From Pseudeuparius sepicola (lineage: Eukaryota; Arthropoda; Insecta; Coleoptera; Anthribidae): DNA of 64,000 bases. Position 1 is the stretch's first letter. Each line of letters begins with the position of its first letter. Under the pieces are notes generated by a model. That model searched no databases and was not told the origin of the DNA. It saw nothing but the letters and a program-made list of their open reading frames with translations. Positions 44,740-55,766 of the stretch are shown one piece after another. Where the stretch lies: positions 21,839,735-21,903,734 of the forward strand of contig OY987307.1 of NCBI GenBank assembly GCA_963920635.1, written 5' to 3'. The position numbers and the translations under genes are program-made.

Positions 44740-45798
44740 ATGTACACGCGCGGCCCTTGAAATCGCTTCAATACGTGCGGACGCAAAGGCGTTCAACTGA
44801 CAACGTCGCAATTAACCCTCCCCTCTCTCGCGGTTTGAAAGCCAGCCATAACCTCAAAGGCTTAACTGAGGGCAAATCTAACATCTTATTACGCGACATT
44901 ACCTTACGCGACATTGCCAGTTACAGTGCAAAAAACAGTAAATTCGGCGCTGTTAGATTGGCCTTAGATTGCCTGAATAATAGCGGAAAATCTTATAACC
45001 CTGGCCACGGACATTGCTGGCTTTTTTCTCAAAAGTCTTTCGACAACCTCGAATATAGAGAGCCGTTCTAAAAATCGAAGAAGGTGGTAAATCTCTTAAT
45101 TGGGTGTCGTACTTGCCTCCGGTACCAAAAAGAACCTCGAAAATCCGATATCTATGAGAAATTCCCGATTCACGATTAACCACTTTCGAGAAACGGGACG
45201 GCCGTAGAATCAACGAAACCGACGGAAAATCCTCTGAAACCACTATTGGAAATTTCTCGTTTTTTCTCATTTTTCGATTTTTCGGGGGCCCGGGAAGCAT
45301 CAGAACCTCACCCGAGGACTCCAAGGAAGCTTTAAAAATTGAAATAAACCAAAGATTTGGTTCGCGGTTAAGATAAAGAAGTGCAATAAACCAATGTAAA
45401 AAAACCACTACGAGATTCTTCTATAATAACACAATTAAGTATACTTAGATATTATATATTATACCTTATTTAACTAATGCCACTTTGACAATCAAAGAAA
45501 TCCGCGTAATTTCACGTTACGTGAATCTCAAAACACCAAGAAACTGTGTAAAACTTTAAATCCACTTTATTATAATGATAGTGCAGCGATTTATTAACCT
45601 ATTTTCGTTGACTGACGTAGGTATCGCAATTTTTATTTTCTACGGGGAGGAGCGGGTCGGTACGAGGGAATGCAGGGGAAGTTGTTAATTTGTTAAGCCC
45701 TGGAATTGGCGCAACGTTGCCGCACTTACCCGAAATTCTTGATTTCTTGCTTATTTCTCATGCCTAGTGGAACGATTTATGAGGCCGCGCGTGTACAT
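44740..45798. mobile_element. TIR element, ATGTACACGCGCGGCC ends, copy 1
   Basis: Inverted ends ATGTACACGCGCGGCC with a weaker continuation (TGAAATCG / CATAAATCG). No target duplication is evident because the right edge meets a truncated SINE. It repeats directly at 45915-46893, with a fragment at 54485-54760. The minus strand carries a 151-codon open frame (44953-45408) without known domains. The superfamily is unknown. Confidence 0.7.
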
Positions 45799-45914
45799 GG
45801 CATCGAAGACAAAATAATAGTAATTTCCCCCCTCCCCCGCACAAGCATATGTGGTTGCTTCTGGGGTACTCCTAGTTTGTAGTATTGTGAGGGTGAGAAT
45901 TATTATTATTATTA
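45799..45914 (+). mobile_element. SINE 3' fragment between the tandem elements
   Basis: Matches the last 115 bp of the SINE at 31693 (CGAAGACAAAATAATAGTAA through GTGAGGGTGAGAA and an ATT repeat). Confidence 0.8.
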
Positions 45915-46893
45915 GGCGCGGCCCTTGAAATCGTTCCAATACATGCGGTCGCAAGGGAGTTCAACTGACAACGTTGCAATTACCCCTCCCCTCTCTAGCG
46001 GTTTGAAAGCCAGCCGTAACCCCAAAGGTGTAAGTGACGGCAAATCTAACATCTTATTGCGCGATATTGCCAGTTACAGTGCGAAAAACAGTAAATTCGG
46101 CGCTGTTAGGTTGTTGGTCTTAGATTGCCTGAATAATAATGGAAAATCTTACAACCCTGCCCATGCACATTGGCAGCTTTTTTCGCAAAAGTATTTCGAC
46201 AACCTCGAATAGAGCCGTTCTAAAAATCAAAGGAGGTGGTAAATCTCTTAATAATTGGGTGTCTGAAGTACTTTCCTCCGGTAAAAAAGGACCTCGTATG
46301 TCTAGGAGAATTTCCCGATTCACGAATAACCACTTTCGAGAAACGGGACGGCTATAGAATCAACGAAACCGACGGAAAATCCTCTGAAACCACGGTTGGA
46401 AATTGCGTGTTTTTTTCTTATTTCTCGGGACCCGGGAAGCATCAGAACCTCACCCAAAGACTCCGGGGAAGCTTTAAATATTCAATTGAATCAACATTTT
46501 GGTTCGCGGTTAAGATAAAGAAGTTTAATAAACCAATGCAAAAAACCACTACTAGATTCTTCTATAATAACACAATCATACTTACACAGTCCGACACACG
46601 AAAGAAGTCAAATGAAAAACTCAGTCTAAGCGCCATCCGTATGTATATTAATGAGCATGGGCGATTAGACTGAGTTTTTCAATGGACTTCTCTCGTGTGT
46701 CGGGCTGTACCCTATTTAACTAATACCACTTTGACAAAAGGAGCAGTGTAAAACTTTAAATCCACTTATAAAATTATTGTAATAGCTATTAATGAAGCTA
46801 TTTTCGTTGACGTTGCCGCACATACCCAAAATTCTTGATTTCTTGCTCATTTCTCATGCCTAGCGGAAATATTTATGAGCCCGCGCCTGCACA
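45915..46893. mobile_element. TIR element, copy 2 in direct tandem
   Basis: Direct copy of 44740-45798. Its left end lacks the first six bases of the terminal repeat and begins directly after the SINE tail. It lacks about 110 bp present in copy 1 (45608-45715), bounded by short GAC/AAC-GTTG matches. Confidence 0.75.
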
Positions 46894-47859
46894 GTTATTA
46901 CGTATAGTTTTATAACTTCATGCAATCATGAAACAATATTTCGATCCACTTGTATGATCGTTTAGGAAGAAATAATGCAATAATAAAAATATCGATATAT
47001 TATGGAATAACAATATTTAAAATATAAATCGATATATTTCTATATCTCGATGAATATTTTTAATATCAATATAGTCGATATCACTCACGTACGTCATACA
47101 TACATCTGATTTAAGGTCAAGCCTTGAGAGAGCCTTGCGGGATGCTTCGATTCAAAGATCCTACCACGACAGTTTGGCTTATCTATGCATGGACTTTCAC
47201 TAGTCAATTTTTATATTTTATTTTAGATCATTTTTGAAAGCTTGGTTCTGCCGTCATCAAGGCGCATGCTAATTCGCTTTCTTGAAGCACTGAGAAATAT
47301 ATAAGAAGAACAACGACCGAAATTTGACAGGTAATTGGTGCTAATGTTATACAATTCACCATCAATATTTTGTTTAAGGCACATGGCGCCGCATGTTACT
47401 CTGGCTCGAATGAACTATATAATTTGACAACAATTTACACAATATTTGACTCAATGTTGTCAGTTAGTGATGCAGTCACTATTTACGTATAGAACAAAGA
47501 GAGATATCAATCCAATTCCTTCGCTTGGGTAACTTTGATAACAGCCAATAATATATACAGTAAATATATACAGTTCTTCAAGGCTTGAAAGTTAAGTGGT
47601 TTAATGAAGATGAATGTTTGTACTAGTTTTTTATTTGAATAACTATCTCTTCGCTTGTTTTATACTTCTCACCAAATTTTAAGGAAATGGTTGCTTAGTG
47701 CCTGTAAGAAAAAAATTACAAAGTTAAAAAAGGCAAAGCAGTTCAGTATTACAAAATTTCAAATTCATTTTTTTTATCCAAACATCCTTTTTGTAGCACC
47801 AAGTTAGATACTGATACAGCGTGTTCTAGGGATAAAGGTAATTAAATTTCTTCAAAATA
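46894..47859. other. unassigned sequence with TATCGATA tract
   Basis: Contains the second TATCGATA-rich tract (46988-47075). No gene. Confidence 0.45.
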
Positions 47860-49329
47860 TACAGGGTGAGTTTTTTTCGATGCCCACTATGGGGATCCCG
47901 GAAACTATCAGAGCTAGAACAAAGGTTAAATGGGGAAAAAATTGCAGTTTTGAATGATCAATTTAATTCCGATTTTGGATTTTCAAAAAAGTTCAAGGCT
48001 CACTAGATATATTGAAAAGAGTGATTTCATCAGATCTCTGTAGCTCCGTTATTTCTAATTATACAGAAAAACTGTGGAGACAAAAATTGTAGTTAATTTT
48101 GGGCTTAATAAGATAATATTATCCAATTTTTTATGTTGTTTGTGATTTTTGAGATATGACATAAACTTGTGTTTTTTTTTTTAATGTAAATCATAGTTGG
48201 ATATGGCCTTATCAAATCGGCCATTTTTTGAGCTTTCCAAAAATATAATACTCGGCACAGTTATTATAATAAATAAAATAGCTATGGCTAATTTTCTGAT
48301 TTTTTTTAATTTTCACATGGAATATTTTCATAATTACGTTCTATTTTATAATATGACATACTTCAAACTTTCAAATATTTTATTTTTAGCTGGTAACAAA
48401 ATGTAACAAAATAAAACTAAAATTATCATGATGGAGCTCCACCACATAATTATTTGCCCGTAAGAAATTACCTAGATCAGCTCTATCCAAATGGTTGGAT
48501 AGGGAGAAATAGACCTATTTCCTGGCAGCCCCGATCCCCCGATTTGTCTGTTTTGGATTGTATGAGACAATTGTTGAATTAAGAGCAGCTGTTTTAGAAG
48601 CATGCCAGTATTGACAGGCGCTCTCTAAGAAAGGCGACCAATTCAATTTTAATCAGATGCAATATTTGCATAAATAATAATGGAGAATTGTTTGAACACC
48701 TTTTTATATTAAAAGGAGACCTTTTAAAATAATAATAATTTGAATTTGAGTTTTTTAATTTTTGTTTCATTTTGTTACATTTTGTTACCAGGTAAAAACA
48801 AAATATTAGAAAGTTTGATGTACGTCTAATTATAAAATAGAACGTAATTATGCAAATATTCCATGGCTGACTATGTGAAAATTTAAAGAAAATCAGAAAA
48901 TTAGCCATAGCTCTCTTATTTTTTATAATAACTATGCCGAGTATTATATCTTTGGAAAGCTCAAAAAATGTCCGATTTTATAAGGCCACAGCCAACTACG
49001 ATTTACATTTAAAAAAACACAACTTTATATCATATCTCAAAAATCACAAACAACATAAAAAATTGGATAAGATTATCTTATTAAGCCCAAAATTATATAC
49101 AATCTTTGTCTTTCCAGTTTTTCTGTATAATCAGAAATAACGGAGCTACAGAGATCTGATGAAATAGCAAAAAATCACTCTTTTCAAAATATCTAGTGAG
49201 CCATGAAAATCCAAAAGGGGCATTAGATTGAACATTCAAAACTGCAATTCTTTCCCAATTAAACCTTTGTACTAGCTCTGCTAGTTTTCGAGATCCCCAT
49301 AGTAGGCATCGAAAAAAACTTACCCTGTA
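47860..49329 (+). mobile_element. mariner/IS630-like element with about 500-bp arms
   Basis: TACAGGGTGAGTTTTTTTCGA at left and its complement at right, arms 47860-48410 and 48830-49329. The centre keeps a transposase fragment (48430-48614). A solo arm of the same family lies at 57235-57756. Confidence 0.88.
48430..48614 (+). pseudogene. IS630/mariner-like transposase catalytic fragment
   Basis: Reads DGAPPHNYLPVRNYLDQLYP, NGWIGRNRPISWQPRSPDLS and VLDC, then a frameshift and ELRAAVLEACQY before a stop. The DGAPPH block holds the second catalytic Asp, and SPDLSVLD holds the third. Everything before and after is replaced by the arms. Confidence 0.88.
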
Positions 49330-49969
49330 TATCTGGCGAGTACAGGAGCTGCAAACATTTGATAAAAACTCAGACTTAGCAGAGAATAGACAATCTGCAC
49401 TTGGCCCACAACAAATTTCAGGGTTTTGTCACAGTTTTGCCCGCAAACAAAAAAATATGTATGAAGTGTAATTATTTTTAACTCTAGAACACGCCGAGTC
49501 AATATTGACCATCACTTCTGTACCTGCAAATAACAAAGCTGCATAAAAAATATTACGTTAAAGGTAAATGTTCGCCAATTTTACATAGATTTTTACCAAA
49601 AAACGAAATTTATATTAAAAGCCATTTCCCGATTATTTCGCTCTATGATTCCAAGAGGGCCTAATCCAGTTATAAAGATGACTTTTAAAGTTTCTCGTGC
49701 CGGTGTACCCGAAGAAAATTCCGAACTCTTCCGACTGGAAGAAATTCGAATTACGGGTTATGTTTGCAGACTTTATTTTCTTATTTCGCGGTACAAAACA
49801 CACCACCGGAGAAATCTCTGGAGGGAAGTGGGTCAGGCGGCCAGAACTTCAGTGCGAGGGAAGTTCGCAGTAGCTTCCCTAACTAGGAGTTATATTATTA
49901 TGGTTATTATTTGCGCTTTTAAGGAGCTCTTATTTATTGGAGTTGTTCAGGAACAGTCCCTTATTTATT
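49330..49969. other. unassigned sequence with an old duplicated segment
   Basis: GAATTACGGGTTATGTTTGCA near 49750 is related to 44290 (GAATTACGAATTATGTTAGC) and 58715 inverted. The open frame at 49645-50136 shows no domain. Confidence 0.4.
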
Positions 49970-50095
49970 TAATAATAATAATAATAATAATGGACTTTAT
50001 TTTTACACTCGGCGAAGGGCAGCATAGCTGTTTGCTTAACCGAGCATTCATAAGTTACAAATACAATACTTACAACTACTTTCAACAATTTAAAA

Positions 50096-50662
50096 TTAAA
50101 ACCAGTATTGCAGTGAATAGGTATGCATATGTCTGAAAATAACCACCAAGTCTATGCTAATGATGAAGGAGTCCCATGGGCGTATTGACCCTTCAAGATA
50201 GCGGCCAAGCAAATACCTTCTGTATTTAAACTTAAATAAATTACACGATAAATCTTGGATGTTATGAAGGATCTCGGAATTCAAAAGTTTGGGAACGACA
50301 TATGAAAAGGAGCCTTGAAAAGTGGCAGTTTTATGTTTAGGGACATTCAGAAAATATTTGAATCGTGTGTTACACGTATGCATGGTAAAACGAAAAGATA
50401 ATTTGAGGCGCAAATATTGAGGACAATTATATTTGAGAAGCTTCTGGGACAAGCAGGCAGTATGCAGTTTTCGACAATCTTGCATATTTAACCAATACAG
50501 TTCTCTCAGCTTGTGACTTACATGGTCACGTGCTCTCAAACAAAAAATATAACGTATACGGGAGTTCTGGATCTTTTGAACTTTTTCCTTGTAAGCCAGA
50601 TCAAGACACGGGCCATAATTGCAATGAGACAGGACTAAAGACTCACATAATGTCTTCTTCAT
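50096..50662 (-). pseudogene. LINE reverse transcriptase, C-terminal region
   Basis: A 188-codon open frame: ESLVLSHCNYGPCLD, KIQNSRIRYIFCLRARDHVS, LRELYWLNMQDCRKLH, and further on SFSYVVPKLLN...FKYRRYLL. This is the thumb and C-terminal pattern of Jockey/CR1-type reverse transcriptases (LSH.NYG, QN..IR.IF, SF.Y..PKL.N). Confidence 0.85.
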
Positions 50663-50789
50663 TTCTGACTAAAGACTCACATAATGTCTTTTTCATTTCT
50701 GGTGATTTACATGGCTTCGAAAACGCAGCTGACTATCAGAGACAACACCCAAGTTCCTCACCTCTCTGTGACTGACAATGCGATCATGG

Positions 50790-51101
50790 TTAATGAAAAT
50801 ATGAAAGTTCCGCTCTGCCCATTCCAATCTTTTTCAAAAAAAAAATTGCAAATGATTTTGCTGAGTTCAACTTAAGACTATTTGTATCATTAAAACTGGT
50901 ATAAACTTGAGTGTCATCAGCGTACTGCTGTAAAGTACATTTGTCCACCAAGCTACACATGTCCATTGTGAAAATAATAAACAGTAACGGACCTAAAATA
51001 GAGCCCTGGGGGACACCCATGTGAACTGAAAGAAACGTGATATAACTGAAGTAGTGACATCTTAAGTAACCAAAGTATAAATTCCTGTTTGATTCTGTAG
51101 G
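50790..51101 (-). pseudogene. LINE reverse transcriptase core
   Basis: The minus frame contains GVPQGSILGPLLF (motif B) and QQYADDTQVYTSF (motif C with the YADD catalytic pair), which copy RNA into DNA. Motif A and the upstream endonuclease are absent. After a frame break at about 50780 the sequence continues with VRNLGVVSDS. Confidence 0.9.
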
Positions 51102-51108
51102 CTCTGGA

Positions 51109-51925
51109 CGGCACCGTCGCAATGATAAAGGCCTGCCAGATGCCGACGCGAAACGTCACTACGTCATCACAGGGAGGTAGCTTTTTGTAGTTGTTTACGT
51201 TTGCTTATCTTGCGATCTTCCTGTTTTAAAGTTTTAAAGTCCTGTTTATTGTATGTTGGACTGTGTTTTTTAGTGATGTAGGACGTGAAGTTTTATTAAT
51301 AAGGTGGTAAAACAGCAGTGGTTCAGAATAAAGTGACTAAAATTCAATTTTAGTTTATAGGTTTTAGGTTGTGTCTAGAGTTTCGCACCATGCCGTGGAC
51401 GTGTTCCGTTCCCAACTGCAAGGGAAACTACAAAGGCGGTCCTAAAGTGTCCACTTTTTGCTCCATAAAGACCCCATTTTAAGGGAAAAGTGGGTAAGGA
51501 CATAAAAAAGATTTTGTTCCTACACAGTCTTCCAGGGTTTTGGTTTGGACTGGTTTGGAGTGTTATACCCAACAATTTTACGTGATCAAATGTAACCACT
51601 TTGAAATCAGCAAGGTTTATGGTTTTATTAATTCGAATTTAGTTGTATCTAGGCACGCAAATAAGAAATAATTGACATTTGCGAAAATTTTCCCAGTAGA
51701 TATCTAAATGCTCAAAAAGCCCTTGAAAATGTTACTTTCACTCCTAGATTATTATCCGTGTTGTAAAACCATGAGCTATATATGTAAACAATCATTTTAA
51801 AATGTTTTTTTTTTACCAAATTTACCAAGTTGACATCTTGAAATTTGAATTTGGCGCCTTAGGCCCACCTCCCTTGGATGACTCATCGCCTTCAACTGCC
51901 GGGCCTTGTCATTGCGACGGTGCCG
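51109..51925 (+). mobile_element. P-like non-autonomous element with THAP remnant, copy A
   Basis: Inverted ends CGGCACCGTCGCAATGA, about 30 bp with continuing similarity, flanked by CTCTGGA and TTCTGGA, a 7-bp duplication with one mismatch. Inside are the start of a THAP-domain gene and no catalytic core. Length 817 bp. P elements carry an N-terminal THAP finger that binds the element ends and make 7-8 bp duplications, so a P-superfamily origin fits. It inserted at or near the LINE's 5' edge. Confidence 0.78.
51390..51482 (+). pseudogene. THAP zinc-finger N-terminus of P-like transposase (copy A)
   Basis: MPWTCSVPNCKGNYKGGP then a frame change and stop. C-x4-C with the MP.TC start is the first half of a THAP finger. 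Copy B keeps the frame further (63176-63376). Confidence 0.75.
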
Positions 51926-52008
51926 TTCTGGATCAGACCTGTTACACGGAGGTTAATGTTTTGTCGAGAGGGTATAAAAATCTGCTTTTGAAAAAGAAGC
52001 TAAGCTAA

Positions 52009-52045
52009 TATCAGTGACTATAGATTCTTTCTATAGTCACTGATA
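52009..52045. repeat. perfect 16-bp hairpin, 5-nt loop
   Basis: TATCAGTGACTATAGA, loop TTCTT, then the exact complement. Confidence 0.9.
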
Positions 52046-52289
52046 ATACTGGAGCCAGATACTGCCGAGAGCATTCTTGCTACTGCATCTTTCATTACAA
52101 TTTCGTCTTTCACCGTGCTCTCTCCGCATTCCCTGTACTACATATCGATTTTAGAAAGGGTCCAACCGTCGGCGTGCTTAAATCCGAATGCCCTACAGAA
52201 AACCACGCTATTCTTTCCTATGGTTTCATATTTTCAATAGGGGACATAATTACGGTGGGGCTATATTTCTCTCATGGCTTTTATAAATA

Positions 52290-52390
52290 TGTTCAACGTC
52301 AACCCGCAGAACTTTTAATTACTTTTCTTGAATGGAATATTCCCAAGTAATTTCCGGAAGCGGACTTCCGGTTTCGAAATCCCTCCATTT
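52290..52390 (-). repeat. dispersed repeat around GAAAATTAATTA
   Basis: In reverse it shares GGAAATT/CTGG.ATATTCCATT.AAGAAAA and the following CGGGTTG segment with 55460-55550 and 57040-57125. Confidence 0.45.
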
Positions 52391-52699
52391 GTGAGAGATA
52401 AAGAAAACGCAGGGTGAAATATAATCGAATAAAATTCCGTCATCTATTGATAAATTTATGAATTTTTTATCACTGTTGAATGGACATGTCGGACTAGATG
52501 GACAATGCAGTTTCAAATGTATGTATACCTTTATCTTCGTGGTTCAGGGTCGCCCATCCAAGCTGAAAAAGTGTGTAATATACAGATTAATATAAAATCG
52601 TCTTTCAAAAAATTTGAAGGTGCGGTCGGATTTTGTATACTGGGGTCGATAAAAAATTTATCTCCAGAATTTGTTTTCGCAAAATAATAAAATCGTTTT

Positions 52700-52830
52700 C
52701 TTCTTTGAATAAAGAATCACAGAAAGGAGTCAAAGCTCCATGTGTATTATTAAATACGGGAGACGGAAATCACCCTGAGCAGTAACCACGTTTCGACACA
52801 ATATTTTAATATCTGACAAGGTAAATATGG
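52700..52830. repeat. GTGAGACGG-type repeat
   Basis: GAATAAAGAATCACAGAAAGG, GGGAGACGGAAATCACCCTG, ATATCTGACA; same family as 15462. Confidence 0.55.
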
Positions 52831-54222
52831 TATTTAGTTATTTTTCGATTTACTATGCTTATCTGTGCGGCTTGTAGCACTTCCCTGACTGCCAAAACTA
52901 AAATGTTTGAAGATAATAATCAATCTGTAAGTAATTTTGTAATTTAAATCAGGTTTTCAAACCATGCACCAAAGTGGCATAGGCGTTTGTGTAGGTACCT
53001 AATTCTTCATAATTGGAAATTCAAAATTAAGATTGCTGTAGATAATATCAATAATTCATAAACTTCAAGACATACATGCCTTGCAATTTTTTGCCTTTAT
53101 TGTAAAATTGAAATTGAAAAATTAGGATTTCTGCCGCGATTAGTTTGTCGAAACAACCCAAAAGGTGCGCGCCGCTGTAAAAACGGAAACGGCATCCTGC
53201 CATATGGAGAGACTGTCCCGGTCGAGCACTAAGCCCAAATTTGCTCCTTCCTGGGGTTCTTTATTCAAAGTTTTTTTACATACATTAGAGAACCTTTAAG
53301 TATAGTATTTCTGAAATAACTTCCAGTTTTAGAGGAAATGAAAGTATTTTCTGTATGTTACAACTTACATATTTCGTGACCCATTTGTCTCCAACCGTTT
53401 CTGAGATATTTACCAAAGAAACGCCATCAAACTAACGAACATGGCTTCTTTCGTCAGTGTCTGATGTTCGATCTAAGTAGGCCAAACATTAGAATCCGAT
53501 TTATGAAAAATCCAGCCATGACAATAAAACTGGCGCAATCTGTTTTTTCAACATTTGTATTTACCTATCAGATTAATTTTCAAATTTTATTACTGAAGCT
53601 ATGTTACTAGTTGCAGTTCAAGGAGAATACTGTGACATTTTAGATATCTTTATCAGAAATAATACAAGATACGTATAAACTTTGAGTGTGTATTCTCGTA
53701 AATATTCAAATAGAGATGTTCCGATTGCTTAATATATTAGTTGTATCGAAGATTATTTAAGTGAAATTAATCTGACAGGTAAGTACAAATGTTGAATTGA
53801 TAGCTTACTTGATTGCCAGTTTTATTACGTTATGGCTGACTTGATTTGTCATAAATTTGATTTTGATGTTTGTATGTACAGAAGATTTAGATCGACAGGA
53901 CATGAAATTGATCTGAGAGGTATAAGCAGAAATGTTGAATTTACTTGATTTTACATTGCAATCTAAAAACCACCTTTTTAGCTAGTTGGCTAGTGCCCAA
54001 CTCTGCTAGTAATGGGAAATAATGTACGTGAATTTTAGCAAACCAGTGAATATAAATCATTTACAATTTAATGTAATGTCAGGTTTTATTGCACTTTCTG
54101 TCAATTCCTTGAATAATAAAATATCGTCCGTTTTTTTTCTGAGGAAAAACATGACTTCAGAATACTTAGTGTAGGAAAATTTAGTCTAAACTAAAGCCTA
54201 CAGCACCTTTTTCTTTAATCCA

Positions 54223-55356
54223 AGAGTCGGTCGCATGATTTCAACTCACATAAGATTATATAGAATAAGATGTTATGTAAAATGTAGAGAGTATATTTGT
54301 TTACTTGAAGCATTGATTAAGTACGAATTCCTTATTCAATGCTTAAAGGGAATAGGTTGCCTCAGATAATATGGGAACGATCATTGTTATTTAAAGAAGT
54401 TGTGGTTAATTTTTAATTTTTAGAAAGGTACAACCCGTCCCACGAAAATATTTCTTTTCTTTCGCAAAAAAGTATTTTAATAAATTCGAAAAGTGCCGTT
54501 CTAATAATCGAAGGAGGTGGTAAATTTCTTAATTTGATCTTGTACTTTCCTCCAGTACCGAAGGAAACCTCGAAAATCCGATATTTAACCAAATTTCTCT
54601 ACTCCCGATTTTCAAGTTTCGGAACGGCTGTAGAATTAGCGAAATTGACGGGAAATCCTGAGGAACCGCTCTTAGAAATTGGGTGTTTTTTCTCGTTTTT
54701 TTGATTTTGCACCTCACCTTGAGACTTGAGGGAAGCTTTAAAAATTCCGACCCCAGAGCCCCGAGCCGAAATAACTTAGCTGTAGCTCGGCGAAAAAGGG
54801 CAATTTCTGACAGTTTCCGGACTTTGGCTTTTAGGTGACGGATGCCGACCAATCACGTAAAAAAGATGTGTCCGTTGGTCATTTTTTTCGCCAAAAATCC
54901 TTAATAACTCGAAAACGGGAAATAATTTACCTGATAATAATATGTTAACCCGTTTTCCGGTCATCTCGCCGTACCGTCAGATCTCCTGAAAAACGCGTTT
55001 TGTTATATAGCGGGACTTCGTACACAACTCGCGTCCAGACTTGCCCTCGCCTTTGGCGCCGTATTTAACAGCGGAGGATTTTCGGGGCCCCGAAAATACG
55101 CCTCTAGGATTTCTAAAGGACCAAAGGACCCTTTTTATTGTTGCTCCATGGGCCTTCTTTCCTATTTTGTTCTATAATCATATGAGTAGATTTGCCTAAA
55201 AATTAACCACAACTTCTTTAAATAACAATGATCGGGCCCATATTAATTGAGGCAACCTACTCGCTTCAAGTAAAGAAATATAATGTCTACATCTTACATA
55301 ACATCTTACATCTTATTCTATAATCTTATGAGAGTTGAAATCATGCGGCCGGCTCT
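54223..55356. mobile_element. foldback element with AGAGCCGGCCGCATGATTTC ends
   Basis: Inverted arms of about 170-200 bp (54223-54425 and 55188-55356), sharing CGCATGATTTCAACTC, ATAAGATTATA and AAGAAGTTGTGGTTAATTTTT. The loop contains a fragment of the 44740 element (54485-54760), so it captured or received that family. Confidence 0.7.
54485..54760. mobile_element. fragment of the ATGTACACGCGCGG element
   Basis: GCCGTTCTAATAATCGAAGG, GGTGGTAAAT, CGAAAATCCGATAT and GGAAATCCTGAGGAACC track 45063-45260. The minus frame DFPSISLILQP parallels DFPSVSLILRP in copy 1. Confidence 0.65.
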
Positions 55357-55439
55357 CATACTACCTGTCCCTAGTTTAAAACTGATCACCGTACCCCCGA
55401 TCGCGGTTATATTTCATCCCCTACGTTTTCTTTATCGCA

Positions 55440-55560
55440 GGAAACTGACGGGACTCCGGACCCAGGGTCCGGAAATCCACCCTGGATATTCCGTTGAAGA
55501 AAATTAATTCCTGCGCGGATTGGCGCTGAATATAAAGGGCGTGTAGGGAATATGGCGCCA
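55440..55560 (+). repeat. dispersed repeat around GAAAATTAATTA
   Basis: GAAATCCACCCTGGATATTCC, GAAGAAAATTAATT; see 52290 and 57030. Confidence 0.45.
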
Positions 55561-55766
55561 CCATTACGTCCCCATTGAAAATGTAGAAAAAAAACTGCAA
55601 GGCATTCAGACTTATTAATCCTGCGGGCCGTTATACCCTTTTTAAAATCGATACGCAGCCCAGGGGGTGCAGAGAATATACGATAAAAGTCGGGGTCTTA
55701 GGGTCAAATAATTTAATTATTTTGCTGAAACAAAGTGATTGGGAATGGTTACGGGAGGATAATAAT

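Larger units (their letters stand above)
49970..51101 (-). mobile_element. 5'-truncated LINE (Jockey/CR1-type) with ATT-repeat tail
   Basis: Minus-strand non-LTR retrotransposon. The 3' end is GAGTGTAAAAATAAAGTCC followed by an ATT repeat (49970-49991). The reverse transcriptase is present from motif B on. A 33-bp tandem duplication near 50636-50700 breaks the frame. The 5' part ends where the P-like element begins. Confidence 0.85.
51933..54222. other. unassigned intron sequence with small repeats
   Basis: Includes a perfect hairpin (52009-52045), a member of the 52290/55440/57030 repeat set, and the GTGAGACGG repeat at 52700-52830. No gene was supported. Confidence 0.45.

Noticed and set aside
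44953..45408. 151-codon minus-strand frame in the TIR element
   Set aside because: No known domain, and copy 2 does not keep the frame open, so coding is not supported beyond a short shared segment.
46236..46673. 145-codon plus-strand frame in TIR element copy 2
   Set aside because: It is antisense to the weakly conserved frame and has no domain; chance in repeat DNA.
44578..47075. TATCGATA tracts as a regulatory array
   Set aside because: They look like imperfect microsatellite; spacing is irregular and no promoter lies nearby.
49645..50136. 163-codon frame overlapping the LINE tail
   Set aside because: It reads through the AAT microsatellite tail and antisense to the reverse transcriptase.
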